From an uncultured Clostridia bacterium (lineage in GTDB: Bacteria; Bacillota; Clostridia; Oscillospirales; Acutalibacteraceae), in assembly GCA_946626015.1 (NCBI GenBank), contig CAMOTT010000115.1, positions 1 through 6,434 of the forward strand: DNA of 6,434 nt, read 5' to 3'. Below the pieces are notes generated by a model that was given only the letters and a program-made list of their open reading frames with translations, had not been told where the DNA came from and did no database searches. Below, piece by piece: positions 1 through 5,926 of this stretch (position 1 is its first letter; each line of letters opens with the position of its first letter). A program made the translations under genes and the position numbers.

Positions 1-1380
1 TATGAGCGCATTGACGCCGAGGATAAAAAATATAATTGCTACATAACCCTCTGCCGGGAGGACGCTTACCTGAGAGCAGACGAGATCCAGGCAAGGATCG
101 ACAGCGGCAATATCCGCTCCACTCTGGCCGGGGTCCCCATAGCTGTAAAAGACAACATCTGCACAAAGGGCATACCCACCACCTGCGCATCTAAAATACT
201 TGAGGGCTTCAAGCCCACATATGACGCCACGGTGATCGAAAAGCTCTGCGGCGCGGACGTTATAATACTGGGCAAGGTAAACATGGATGAATTCGCCATG
301 GGTTCAACCACCGAGACCTCCGCCGCAGGAGTTACCAAAAACCCGTGGAACACAGATCACGTTCCCGGCGGCTCTTCCGGAGGTTCCGCCGCGGCAGTCG
401 CCGCGCTGGAGGCCGCCGCCGCTTTAGGCTCGGACACAGGCGGCTCCATCCGCCAGCCCAGCTCCTTCTGCGGCGTGACCGGGCTTAAACCCACCTACGG
501 CGCAGTTTCAAGGAGGGGGCTTGTTGCCTTTGCCTCCTCCCTTGACCAGATCGGGCCCATTGCCCATGACGCAGCAGACTGCGCCGCCATATTTGAGCTC
601 ATCTCCGGCAGAGACAGCGGCGACAGCACCTCCATGGATTTTGAGAGCTTCGATTTCAAAAAAGCCTTGAGAACCGATATAAGGGGCAAAAAGATCGGCA
701 TACCGGAGGATTTCTTCGGAGAGGGTCTTAACCCGGACGTTAAGGCAAGGGTCATGGAGGCTGTGGACACCCTCCGGGGCTTAGGCGCGGAGATCGAGAC
801 CTTCCCACTGCCCATATCCAAGTACGCCATACCCACTTACTACATAATCGCCTGCGCTGAGGCCTGCTCGAACCTTTCCCGTTACGACGGCATAAAGTAC
901 GGCTACTCCTCCCCCAACGCGACCAACATCAGGGACACCTACATAAAAAGCCGCAGCGAGGGCTTCGGCATGGAGGTCAAGCGCCGCATAATGCTGGGCA
1001 ACTTCGTGCTCAGCTCCGGGTACTATGACGCCTATTACAAAAAGGCTTTGCAGGCAAAAAGACTTATCCAGAAAGCCTTCCTTGACGCCTTTGAAAAGTA
1101 TGATATTATTTTAGGCCCCGTCTACCCCACCACCGCTCCAAAGTGCGGCGAAAGTCTTTCGGATCCCCTCAAAATGTACCTGGGCGACATCTACACCGTT
1201 ATGATAAACATTGCCGGTCTGCCGGCCATATCCGTGCCCTGCGGCTTTGACAGCGAGGGTCTGCCGGTGGGTCTTCAGCTTATCGGCAAGCCCTTCAGCG
1301 AGGGTCTGCTCCTGGGCGCGGGTCACGCCTACCAGCAGGCCACCGACTTTCACAAAAAGACTCCCGGAGGTGCCGAATGA
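1..1380 (+). CDS. gatA: Aspartyl/glutamyl-tRNA amidotransferase subunit A, 5' end outside window
   Basis: This is the glutaminase subunit of the GatCAB complex. It frees ammonia from glutamine (or asparagine) for amidation of misacylated Glu-tRNA(Gln) or Asp-tRNA(Asn) in the cytoplasm. The frame is open from base 1 and gives 459 residues before TGA. The amidase-signature catalytic triad is intact: Lys in PIAVKDN (fragment residue 50), the cis-Ser in PGGSSGGSA (125) and the nucleophile Ser in GSDTGGSIRQP (149). The spacing equals that of Staphylococcus aureus K79/S154/S178 with an offset of 29, so about 29 N-terminal residues are missing and the full length would be about 488, normal for the family. 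The C-terminal block INIAGLPAISVP and GLPVGLQLIG is also typical. The internal GTG at 232 is not the start, because conserved sequence including the catalytic Lys lies upstream of it. The gene overlaps gatB by 4 bases; gatC is expected just upstream. Identification is secure from motifs. Confidence 0.97.
   Translation, partial: YERIDAEDKKYNCYITLCREDAYLRADEIQARIDSGNIRSTLAGVPIAVKDNICTKGIPTTCASKILEGFKPTYDATVIEKLCGADVIILGKVNMDEFAMGSTTETSAAGVTKNPWNTDHVPGGSSGGSAAAVAALEAAAALGSDTGGSIRQPSSFCGVTGLKPTYGAVSRRGLVAFASSLDQIGPIAHDAADCAAIFELISGRDSGDSTSMDFESFDFKKALRTDIRGKKIGIPEDFFGEGLNPDVKARVMEAVDTLRGLGAEIETFPLPISKYAIPTYYIIACAEACSNLSRYDGIKYGYSSPNATNIRDTYIKSRSEGFGMEVKRRIMLGNFVLSSGYYDAYYKKALQAKRLIQKAFLDAFEKYDIILGPVYPTTAPKCGESLSDPLKMYLGDIYTVMINIAGLPAISVPCGFDSEGLPVGLQLIGKPFSEGLLLGAGHAYQQATDFHKKTPGGAE
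1366..1370 (+). promoter_or_regulatory. Ribosome binding site of gatB inside gatA
   Basis: GGAGG lies inside the last codons of gatA, 6 bases before the ATG at 1377 and 9 before a second ATG at 1380. Both starts are in the same frame and both spacings are usable. The first gives the classical ATGA stop-start overlap, pointing to translational coupling of gatA and gatB. Confidence 0.75.
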
Positions 1381-2813
1381 TGATAAAGTATGAAACGGTT
1401 ATCGGTTTGGAGGTCCATACCGAGCTTTCAACAAAATCAAAGATTTTCTGCGGCTGTTCCACCGAATTCGGCGGCGCCCCCAACACCCACGTCTGCGAGA
1501 TCTGCTCCGGTATGCCCGGCACCCTTCCAGTTATGAACGAGGCGGTGGTAAACTACGCCATAAAGGCCGGGCTTGCCCTCAACTGCAGCATAACCCGGCA
1601 CAACAAATTCGACCGCAAAAACTATTTTTACCCGGATCTTCCCAAGGCCTACCAGATCTCCCAGCTCTATATGCCAATCTGCACCTGGGGTTACATAGAG
1701 ATCAAAGGCTCCGACGGCAACCCGAAAAAGGTTAAAATAAGAGAAATACATATGGAAGAGGACGCGGGCAAGCTCGTCCACGATCCCATTGAAAACGTCA
1801 CCCTTGTGGACTACAACCGCTGCGGAGTTCCCCTGCTGGAGATAGTCAGCGAGCCGGATATGCGCAGCGCGGAGGAAGTTATAGATTATCTTGAAAAGCT
1901 TAAATCAATTTTGCAGTACGTTGGAGTTTCGGATTGTAAAATGCAGGAGGGTTCCCTCAGGGCGGACGTAAACATCTCCGTGCGTCCCGAAGGCTCCGAG
2001 GAGTTCGGCACAAGGACGGAAATGAAGAACATAAACTCCTTCAAGGCCATCGCGAGAGCCATCGAGAACGAGACACACCGCCAGATTGAGCTGCTCCACG
2101 AGGGCAATGAGGTGGTTCAGGAGACCCGACATTGGGACGACGCCGCAGGCCACAGCCGCTCCATGCGTTCCAAGGAGGACGCTCAGGATTACAAGTATTT
2201 CCCCGAGCCGGATATCCCCCCCATCGACATAAGCGAAGAGCAGATCGAAGCTATAAGAGCCTCTCTACCCGAGCTGCCGGAGGCCAAAAAAGCCCGTTAC
2301 ATCAACGAGCTGGGGCTACCGGAATACGATACGGGCATAATCACAGGCTCCCTGCCCCTTGTAAAGCTCTTTGAGCACACCTGCGAGCTCACCGGCAACC
2401 CCAAGGAGACCGCAAACTGGATAATGGTGGAGCTTTTAAAGCTCCTAAATGACAGCCAGACCCTCCCCGAAAATATGAGCTTTGACCTTGATTCCCTTGC
2501 AGCCATAATCAAAATGGTCAGCGCAAACAAAATAAACAGGGGGACAGCGAAAAAGGTCTTTGCGGAGGTATTTGAAAACAACGTTGACCCGGTAAAATAC
2601 GTTGAGGAAAACAACCTTGGCATGATGACGGACACCTCCGCCATCAGGGCGGCAATAGAGGAGGTCGTGGCGGCCAACGAAAAATCCGTCAATGAATACA
2701 AGGGCGGCAAGACACAGGCTCTGCAGTACCTTATCGGCCAAAGCATGAGGGTGCTCAAGGGCAAGGCTCCGGCGCAGGAGGTCACCGCCATACTCAAAGA
2801 GATCCTCGGTTAA
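1377..2813 (+). CDS. gatB: Aspartyl/glutamyl-tRNA amidotransferase subunit B
   Basis: This is the kinase/transamidase subunit of GatCAB. It binds the misacylated tRNA, phosphorylates the Glu or Asp side chain with ATP, and amidates it with ammonia channelled from GatA. The protein is 478 residues, normal length. Family signatures appear in order: VIGLEVHTEL (8-17), a four-cysteine set C25/C27 and C40/C43 (a zinc-knuckle form that S. aureus GatB lacks), FDRKNYFYPDLPKAYQIS (78-95), HMEEDAGK (125-132), CGVPLLEIVSEPD (149-161), KMQEGSLRADVNIS (188-201) and DYKYFPEPDIPP (271-282). The YqeY/GatB tRNA-binding tail ends in NEYKGGKTQALQYLIGQSM (439-457). ATG at 1377 overlaps the gatA stop; ATG at 1380 would shorten the protein by one residue and cannot be excluded. 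Whether the enzyme serves Gln, Asn or both depends on which synthetases the genome has, which the window does not show. Confidence 0.97.
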   Translation: MMIKYETVIGLEVHTELSTKSKIFCGCSTEFGGAPNTHVCEICSGMPGTLPVMNEAVVNYAIKAGLALNCSITRHNKFDRKNYFYPDLPKAYQISQLYMPICTWGYIEIKGSDGNPKKVKIREIHMEEDAGKLVHDPIENVTLVDYNRCGVPLLEIVSEPDMRSAEEVIDYLEKLKSILQYVGVSDCKMQEGSLRADVNISVRPEGSEEFGTRTEMKNINSFKAIARAIENETHRQIELLHEGNEVVQETRHWDDAAGHSRSMRSKEDAQDYKYFPEPDIPPIDISEEQIEAIRASLPELPEAKKARYINELGLPEYDTGIITGSLPLVKLFEHTCELTGNPKETANWIMVELLKLLNDSQTLPENMSFDLDSLAAIIKMVSANKINRGTAKKVFAEVFENNVDPVKYVEENNLGMMTDTSAIRAAIEEVVAANEKSVNEYKGGKTQALQYLIGQSMRVLKGKAPAQEVTAILKEILG

Positions 2814-2816
2814 GTT

Positions 2817-2844
2817 TTGACAAATTTCAGAATTTTTGTATAGA
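2817..2844 (+). promoter_or_regulatory. Predicted sigma-A promoter for the membrane gene (and hemW)
   Basis: A perfect -35 TTGACA (2817-2822) is followed by 16 bases and a -10 of TATAGA (2839-2844), starting 3 bases after the gatB stop. Transcription would begin near 2851, giving a leader of about 66 bases that contains the 2865-2894 hairpin and the ribosome binding site. This suggests that the downstream pair is not purely read-through from gatB. It is a sequence match only; no start site is proven. Confidence 0.6.
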
Positions 2845-2864
2845 TTTGATCCGCAGCGCCAAAA

Positions 2865-2900
2865 ATCAAAGCAGGGTTCACTCCCTGCTTTGATGATTTT
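2865..2900 (+). terminator. Perfect 12-bp hairpin after gatB; terminator or leader attenuator
   Basis: ATCAAAGCAGGG (2865-2876) pairs without mismatch with CCCTGCTTTGAT (2883-2894) across a 6-base loop TTCACT. On the + strand only GATTTT follows, a weak U-tract interrupted by GA. On the - strand the stem runs directly into five Ts (complement of 2861-2865), so it looks like a better terminator for antisense transcription. Because it lies downstream of the predicted promoter at 2817-2844, it may end gatB transcripts, attenuate the new transcript, or act as a 5' stabilising stem. The structure is certain; its job is inferred. Confidence 0.7.
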
Positions 2901-2916
2901 AGAGAGGTGCTGTATC

Positions 2917-3732
2917 ATGTCAATCAGTCGTATCAAAATAACAGGTAAACAAATGCTCATGGGCGACGGAGTCAGAGCCGCAATACTTATGTGCGTGACC
3001 TTTGCCCTTGCCGCCGCGCTGGGGCTTATCACCGCCGGGGTAAATTTCATTATCGGCTCGCAATCCGTAACAGGCAGACTGTCCTCTGTCTACGAAAACC
3101 TGCCGGGCATCGTCAGAATAGCCGCCTGCGTCCTGCTGCTTATCGTAACCGCTTTGGTGATTTTCCCCCTCAAGGTTGGCAGGAGCGCCTGGTTTTTGAG
3201 CCCGGCATTGGGGATAAAGCGGCATTATTCCAGGATCATGTACTGGTTAAAGCCCTCAAAGGCTCTGCGGAGCGCCGGGTATGTCGCCGCTCTGGGGTGC
3301 ATAAAGGCTTTTTGGGCTTTGATCTTCCTTTCCCCGGGGCTTTTCCTTTTCGGCGGCACGGTCTACTCCGCGGTAACTCAAAAATATGAGCTGAACCTGC
3401 TGATCGCCGTCTGCGGCGGAAGCTTCGCCCTGCTGCTGGTGGGCATCGGATTTTTTTCCGTGATGTTGCAGCGGTATTTCCTTGTAATACCCATACTTGT
3501 AAAAGACCCGGGAATAAGCTTTGCCAAAGCTGTCAGGCTCAGCGGCGACCTAATGAACGGAAACTGCCTGAAGACGGCAAGGATGAAATGGAGCTTTTTC
3601 TTCTGGTTCCTTTCCTGTCTGCTTATCCTCCCTGCGATATACGTCATCCCCTATTACCGGCAGACCTGCGCCTGCTGTCAGGCCGACCTTATGCCTGAAA
3701 TAAAAACACGCAAGGCCGCTGACCCGGCTTAA
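2917..3732 (+). CDS. Multi-pass integral membrane protein, DUF975-like
   Basis: The product is a 271-residue protein of unknown function in the cytoplasmic membrane. Hydrophobic segments lie at about 20-46, 64-85, 119-147, 158-184 and 225-246, with two long polar connecting stretches. The region QRYFLVIPILVKDPGISFAK (185-204), then RLSGDLMNGN, then a hydrophobic helix ending IPYYRQT, resembles the DUF975 pattern of a residue block A..SM.LMKG followed by a final helix and LPY. That assignment is from memory and distant. The start is the ATG at 2917, because GAGAGG (2902-2907) sits 9 bases before it. An in-frame ATG at 2836 would translate through the 2865-2894 hairpin and has no ribosome binding site. 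There is no signal peptide or catalytic motif. The C-terminus (CACCQADLMPEIKTRK) is polar with three clustered cysteines (C251, C253, C254). The gene ends 26 bases before hemW and probably shares its transcript. Confidence 0.85.
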   Translation: MSISRIKITGKQMLMGDGVRAAILMCVTFALAAALGLITAGVNFIIGSQSVTGRLSSVYENLPGIVRIAACVLLLIVTALVIFPLKVGRSAWFLSPALGIKRHYSRIMYWLKPSKALRSAGYVAALGCIKAFWALIFLSPGLFLFGGTVYSAVTQKYELNLLIAVCGGSFALLLVGIGFFSVMLQRYFLVIPILVKDPGISFAKAVRLSGDLMNGNCLKTARMKWSFFFWFLSCLLILPAIYVIPYYRQTCACCQADLMPEIKTRKAADPA

Positions 3733-3745
3733 AACAAACCGAAAC

Positions 3746-3750
3746 GGAGG
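3746..3750 (+). promoter_or_regulatory. Ribosome binding site that sets the hemW start
   Basis: GGAGG lies 8 bases before ATA at 3759 and only 2 bases before ATC at 3753. The 8-base spacing matches other genes in this window (gatB, mscL, the 45-residue gene, the hydrolase). It therefore favours initiation at the ATA codon, which begins the expected hemW N-terminus. Confidence 0.7.
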
Positions 3751-3758
3751 CGATCAAA

Positions 3759-4868
3759 ATAAAAACCGCAGGATTATATATCCACGTGCCCTTTTGCGCC
3801 TCAAAATGTCCCTACTGTGATTTTTATTCCCTCCGGGGTACCCCTGAGGACTTTGACCGGTACGCTCTGGCCTGCGGGGCAAGGATATCGGAGGAACTGT
3901 CCCGACGTGATCTGATGATAGACACCTTATACTTCGGCGGAGGAACTCCATCCGTTATCGGCGCCGAAAGGCTCGCCGGGCTCCTGGACGCTGCCGGGAA
4001 ACATCTGACGGCGGATTGTGAGATCACCGCCGAATGTAATCCCTCAGGCGTTGACCTTGATTTTTTCCGGGAGCTGTTTTCCGCCGGGTTCAACCGCATA
4101 TCAATGGGTATGCAGTCCGCCGTTGACAGCGAGAGACGCGCCCTCGGCAGGCTTGCGGACGCGCAAAAAGTCGCCCGGGCAGTTGCCTCCGCCAAAGAGG
4201 CCGGTTTTGAAAACATCTCGCTGGATCTTATGCTGGGCGTACCCGGTCAGACAGCGGAAAGCCTTGACCGATCCCTAAACTTCTGCCTTGATTGCGGAAT
4301 AAAGCACATCAGTATGTACATACTCAAGATCGAGGAGGGCACAGTATTTTATAAACGAAAAAACGCCCTTGACCTGCCGGATGAGGATGCGCAGTGCGAC
4401 CTGTATTTGCAGGCGTTTGACCGGCTGGAAAAAGGCGGCTTCAGGCAGTATGAGATATCCAACGCCGCCATACCCGGCTTTGAAAGCCGCCACAATCTGA
4501 AATACTGGAACGGTGAGGAATACCTGGGCTTGGGGCCGGCCGCCCACTCGTTTATGGATGGAAAACGCTTCTTTTTCCCCCGGGATACGGAGTATTTTAT
4601 CAACGGCGGCACGCCCATTGATGACGGTGAAGGGGGCGGCTTTGAGGAATACGCCATGCTTCGCCTACGGCTGACAGAGGGCTTGACGGAGACCGGTGTC
4701 CGGGAGCGTTTCGGGTTTTCCATCCCCGGCAAAATGCGCGCCGCCGCGGAAAAATTTCAGGGTACGGGGCTGGCAGTCGTTGACGGCGAAGGTATCCGCC
4801 TGACACGTCAGGGCTTCCTGCTCTCCAACCGTATCATCGGCGAACTGCTCAACTGTGAAAGTATATAA
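3759..4868 (+). CDS. hemW: Radical SAM heme chaperone HemW, apparent non-ATG start
   Basis: HemW is a cytoplasmic radical-SAM family protein that binds heme and hands it to target proteins; it was long annotated as an oxygen-independent coproporphyrinogen III oxidase. From ATA at 3759 it has 369 residues, normal length. The 4Fe-4S motif is C13-ASK-C17-PY-C20 followed by DF; the residue after it is not the fourth Cys seen in true HemN, which supports HemW. Other marks are the SAM-binding GGGTP (60-64), ECNPSG (92-97), RISMGMQS (113-120), DLMLGVPGQT (156-165) and a HemN C-terminal domain near the end (EEYAMLRLRLTEGLTETGVRERFG). No ATG, GTG or TTG exists between the in-frame stop at 3720-3722 and GTG at 3786. 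Starting at GTG would remove the conserved KTAGLYIH strand before the cluster, so ATA, or ATC at 3753, is proposed. It is probably co-transcribed with the membrane gene upstream. Confidence 0.9.
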   Translation: MKTAGLYIHVPFCASKCPYCDFYSLRGTPEDFDRYALACGARISEELSRRDLMIDTLYFGGGTPSVIGAERLAGLLDAAGKHLTADCEITAECNPSGVDLDFFRELFSAGFNRISMGMQSAVDSERRALGRLADAQKVARAVASAKEAGFENISLDLMLGVPGQTAESLDRSLNFCLDCGIKHISMYILKIEEGTVFYKRKNALDLPDEDAQCDLYLQAFDRLEKGGFRQYEISNAAIPGFESRHNLKYWNGEEYLGLGPAAHSFMDGKRFFFPRDTEYFINGGTPIDDGEGGGFEEYAMLRLRLTEGLTETGVRERFGFSIPGKMRAAAEKFQGTGLAVVDGEGIRLTRQGFLLSNRIIGELLNCESI

Positions 4869-4880
4869 AATAAAGCATAT

Positions 4881-4921
4881 AAAAAGCCTGCTGCGGCCTT
4901 TGAACCACAGCAGGCTTTTTT
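4881..4921. terminator. Bidirectional intrinsic terminator between hemW and mscL
   Basis: AAAAAGCCTGCTG (4881-4893) is the exact inverse complement of CAGCAGGCTTTTT (4908-4920), with a 14-base loop. The A-run and T-run flank the GC-rich stem, so it reads as stem plus U-tract on both strands. It lies 12 bases after the hemW stop and 27 bases beyond the mscL stop, and would end both convergent transcripts. Confidence 0.92.
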
Positions 4922-4948
4922 GACGTCTTAAAAAACCTTATGCGCAGA

Positions 4949-5380
4949 TCAGTCTTTCTTGAGCAGATCTCTGATCTCGGTGAGCATAAGCAGCTCGTCG
5001 GAGGGCTTGGGCTCCTCGGCAGGCGCCTCGGGCTCTTCCTCTTCCTTCTTGCGTCTGAAAGAATTTATGCCCTTGACGATGAGGAATATTACCAGCGCGA
5101 TAACGATGAAGTTGATCAAAGCCTGGATAAAATTGCCGTAGCAGAAGGCTACTTCTTCTGTATCCGCTGTGGCTTCGGCGATGACCCACTTAAGATCGCT
5201 GAAGTTTATTTTGCCCACAATGATGCTTATGAGAGGCATAACAAGATCGTTCACAACTGAATTTACGATAGCAGTAAAGGCGGAGCCTACGATCAGACCG
5301 ACAGCAAGATCCATAACGTTGCCCCGGGTGATGAACTCCTTAAACTCCTTGACTATGCCCTTTTTTTCTTTCTTTGCCAT
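4949..5380 (-). CDS. mscL: Large-conductance mechanosensitive channel MscL
   Basis: MscL is a homopentameric membrane valve that opens under membrane tension to release solutes during osmotic downshock. The 143-residue product matches the family throughout. It has a basic amphipathic N-terminal helix (KKEKKGIVKEFKEFITRG), TM1 NVMDLAVGLIVGSAFTAIVN (21-40) continuing to about 50 with the small-residue gate region, and a short extracellular loop (about 57-81). TM2 spans about 83-105 (FIQALINFIVIALVIFLIVK), followed by the basic SFRRKK, an acidic/proline linker and the cytoplasmic bundle helix LLMLTEIRDLLKK (130-142). ATG at 5378-5380 is preceded by AAGGAG with an 8-base spacer, so the start is firm. 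It is transcribed alone from its own promoter and converges on hemW. The single Cys (C80) sits just before TM2. Confidence 0.97.
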   Translation of the reverse strand: MAKKEKKGIVKEFKEFITRGNVMDLAVGLIVGSAFTAIVNSVVNDLVMPLISIIVGKINFSDLKWVIAEATADTEEVAFCYGNFIQALINFIVIALVIFLIVKGINSFRRKKEEEEPEAPAEEPKPSDELLMLTEIRDLLKKD

Positions 5381-5423
5381 AAAAACAACTCCTTATATTT
5401 TTTCTCTCACATAACGCAAATAC

Positions 5424-5452
5424 ATTTTAACATAGAATTCTGAAAATTTCAA
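5424..5452 (-). promoter_or_regulatory. Sigma-A promoter of mscL
   Basis: On the - strand, TTGAAA (5447-5452) and TAAAAT (5424-5429) are separated by exactly 17 bases. The predicted start near 5417 gives a leader of about 36 bases to the mscL ATG. The -35 box directly follows the T-run of the terminator of the upstream small gene. Confidence 0.75.
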
Positions 5453-5453
5453 C

Positions 5454-5511
5454 AAAAAATCCCGACCGTATTTGAAACGCCGAAGCGCTGAAATCTGATC
5501 GGGACGGGATT
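5454..5511 (-). terminator. Intrinsic terminator of the 45-residue gene
   Basis: Read on the - strand, AATCCCG (5505-5511) pairs with CGGGATT (5458-5464), and a run of Ts follows (5454-5459). Inside the loop is a further stem capped by a C-UUCG-G tetraloop (CGCTTCGGCG, around 5478-5487). The structure separates the small gene from mscL and ends where the mscL promoter begins. An alternative register pairs TCCCGA with TCGGGA; either gives a stem followed by Us. Confidence 0.7.
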
Positions 5512-5522
5512 ATGAAGTTTTT

Positions 5523-5537
5523 GGGGCGCTGCACCCC
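5523..5537 (-). other. Small GC hairpin in the 3' region of the 45-residue gene
   Basis: GGGG (5523-5526) pairs with CCCC (5534-5537) over a 7-base loop, between the small gene's stop and its terminator. On the - strand it is followed by As rather than Ts, so it is not itself a terminator. It may simply extend the structured 3' end of the transcript. Confidence 0.35.
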
Positions 5538-5555
5538 GCGCTTGCCGAAGATCTC

Positions 5556-5693
5556 TTACATGGAAGCGGTGAAGGCATAGAGCTCAAAGAGTTTTCCAAG
5601 CTTTCTGAGAGTGAAGTGCTTTTCACTGCGGAGCTCATCGATGATCTTCTTTTCAATAGCGTACTTTTCGTAGTCGTAATCAAAGCCAAACAT
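5556..5693 (-). CDS. Small hypothetical protein, 45 residues
   Basis: I do not recognise this protein. Its reading frame starts MFGFDYDYEKYAIEKK and ends RKLGKLFELYAFTASM. It has 8 acidic and 8 basic residues plus one His, 9 aromatic residues, and no Cys, Trp or Pro, so it is nearly neutral and compatible with one or two amphipathic helices (about 9-24 and 27-41). It has no signal peptide or membrane segment and is likely cytoplasmic. The coding call rests on its expression signals: ATG at 5691-5693 with GGAGG 8 bases upstream, a consensus promoter at 5729-5756, and a terminator at 5454-5511. It would therefore form its own short transcript of roughly 270 bases. An overlapping 72-residue frame (5510-5728) starts upstream of the GGAGG and is judged a shadow. 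An alternative is that the transcript is a small regulatory RNA. Confidence 0.7.
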   Translation of the reverse strand: MFGFDYDYEKYAIEKKIIDELRSEKHFTLRKLGKLFELYAFTASM

Positions 5694-5728
5694 ATTTTAT
5701 TCCTCCGTTTCGTTGCTTTGTAATTCAT

Positions 5729-5756
5729 ATTATAGTCCGTTTTTTCAAAAAGTCAA
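5729..5756 (-). promoter_or_regulatory. Strong sigma-A promoter of the 45-residue gene
   Basis: On the - strand TTGACT (5751-5756) and a perfect TATAAT (5729-5734) are separated by 16 bases. The predicted start near 5722 gives a leader of about 29 bases to the ATG at 5693, with GGAGG in between. This is the best-matching promoter in the window together with that at 2817-2844. The 5757-5800 dyad abuts its -35 box. Confidence 0.78.
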
Positions 5757-5816
5757 GTCGTATTGCACAAATAAATTGCCGGTAGTTTGTGCAATATGAC
5801 GAACAACGTAAATCAT
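5745..5816 (-). CDS. Possible 23-residue micro-ORF upstream of the small gene
   Basis: An ATG at 5814-5816 is preceded by GAGAGG at 6-base spacing and a TATAAT-like -10 (5839-5844). It encodes 23 residues beginning MIYVVRHIAQTTG and stops at TGA inside the small gene's promoter. No convincing -35 accompanies the -10. It spans the 5757-5800 inverted repeat, so the similarity to a leader peptide may be accidental. Listed as weak. Confidence 0.18.
   Translation of the reverse strand: MIYVVRHIAQTTGNLFVQYDLTF
5757..5800. repeat. 15-bp inverted repeat next to the small gene's promoter (possible operator)
   Basis: GTCGTATTGCACAAA (5757-5771) and TTTGTGCAATATGAC (5786-5800) are inverse complements with one mismatch, around a 14-base centre. 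The left arm ends exactly against the -35 box of the 45-residue gene's promoter, the usual place for an activator or repressor site. It could equally be an RNA stem if the region is transcribed. The repeat is seen directly; the operator role is inferred and no regulator is known. Confidence 0.65.
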
Positions 5817-5926
5817 CTTTATCCTCTCACCCTTGTACATTATATATAAATCAACAGCTTTGTTTTTGTGCATATTGCTGCATTTTTGTAATTTCTTAAT
5901 AAGATATTTACGAATAAAAAAACAGA

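Noticed and set aside
2836..2916. Upstream in-frame ATG extending the membrane protein by 27 residues
   Set aside because: It has no ribosome binding site, would lie upstream of or at the predicted transcription start, and would translate through the perfect hairpin. The ATG at 2917 has GAGAGG at 9 bases.
2445..3050. 201-residue - strand frame across the gatB 3' end
   Set aside because: It is antisense to conserved gatB and the membrane gene, contains the hairpin and promoter, and has no family features; it is a shadow frame.
3786..4868. GTG at 3786 as the hemW start
   Set aside because: It would remove the conserved KTAGLYIH segment before the 4Fe-4S motif, and the only nearby purine run (AGGA) is 12 bases away.
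4940..5260. 106-residue + strand frame antisense to mscL
   Set aside because: It lies opposite a clear mscL and has no ribosome binding site or promoter after the strong terminator.
5433..5555. Open frame continuing past the TAA of the 45-residue gene
   Set aside because: About 40 codons without a stop follow TAA in frame, but they run through both hairpins and the mscL -35. There is no sign of recoding, so chance is the simpler explanation.
5510..5728. 72-residue - strand frame overlapping the small gene
   Set aside because: Its ATG lies at or before the predicted transcription start of the promoter at 5729-5756 and lacks a ribosome binding site, while the GGAGG fits the 45-residue frame.
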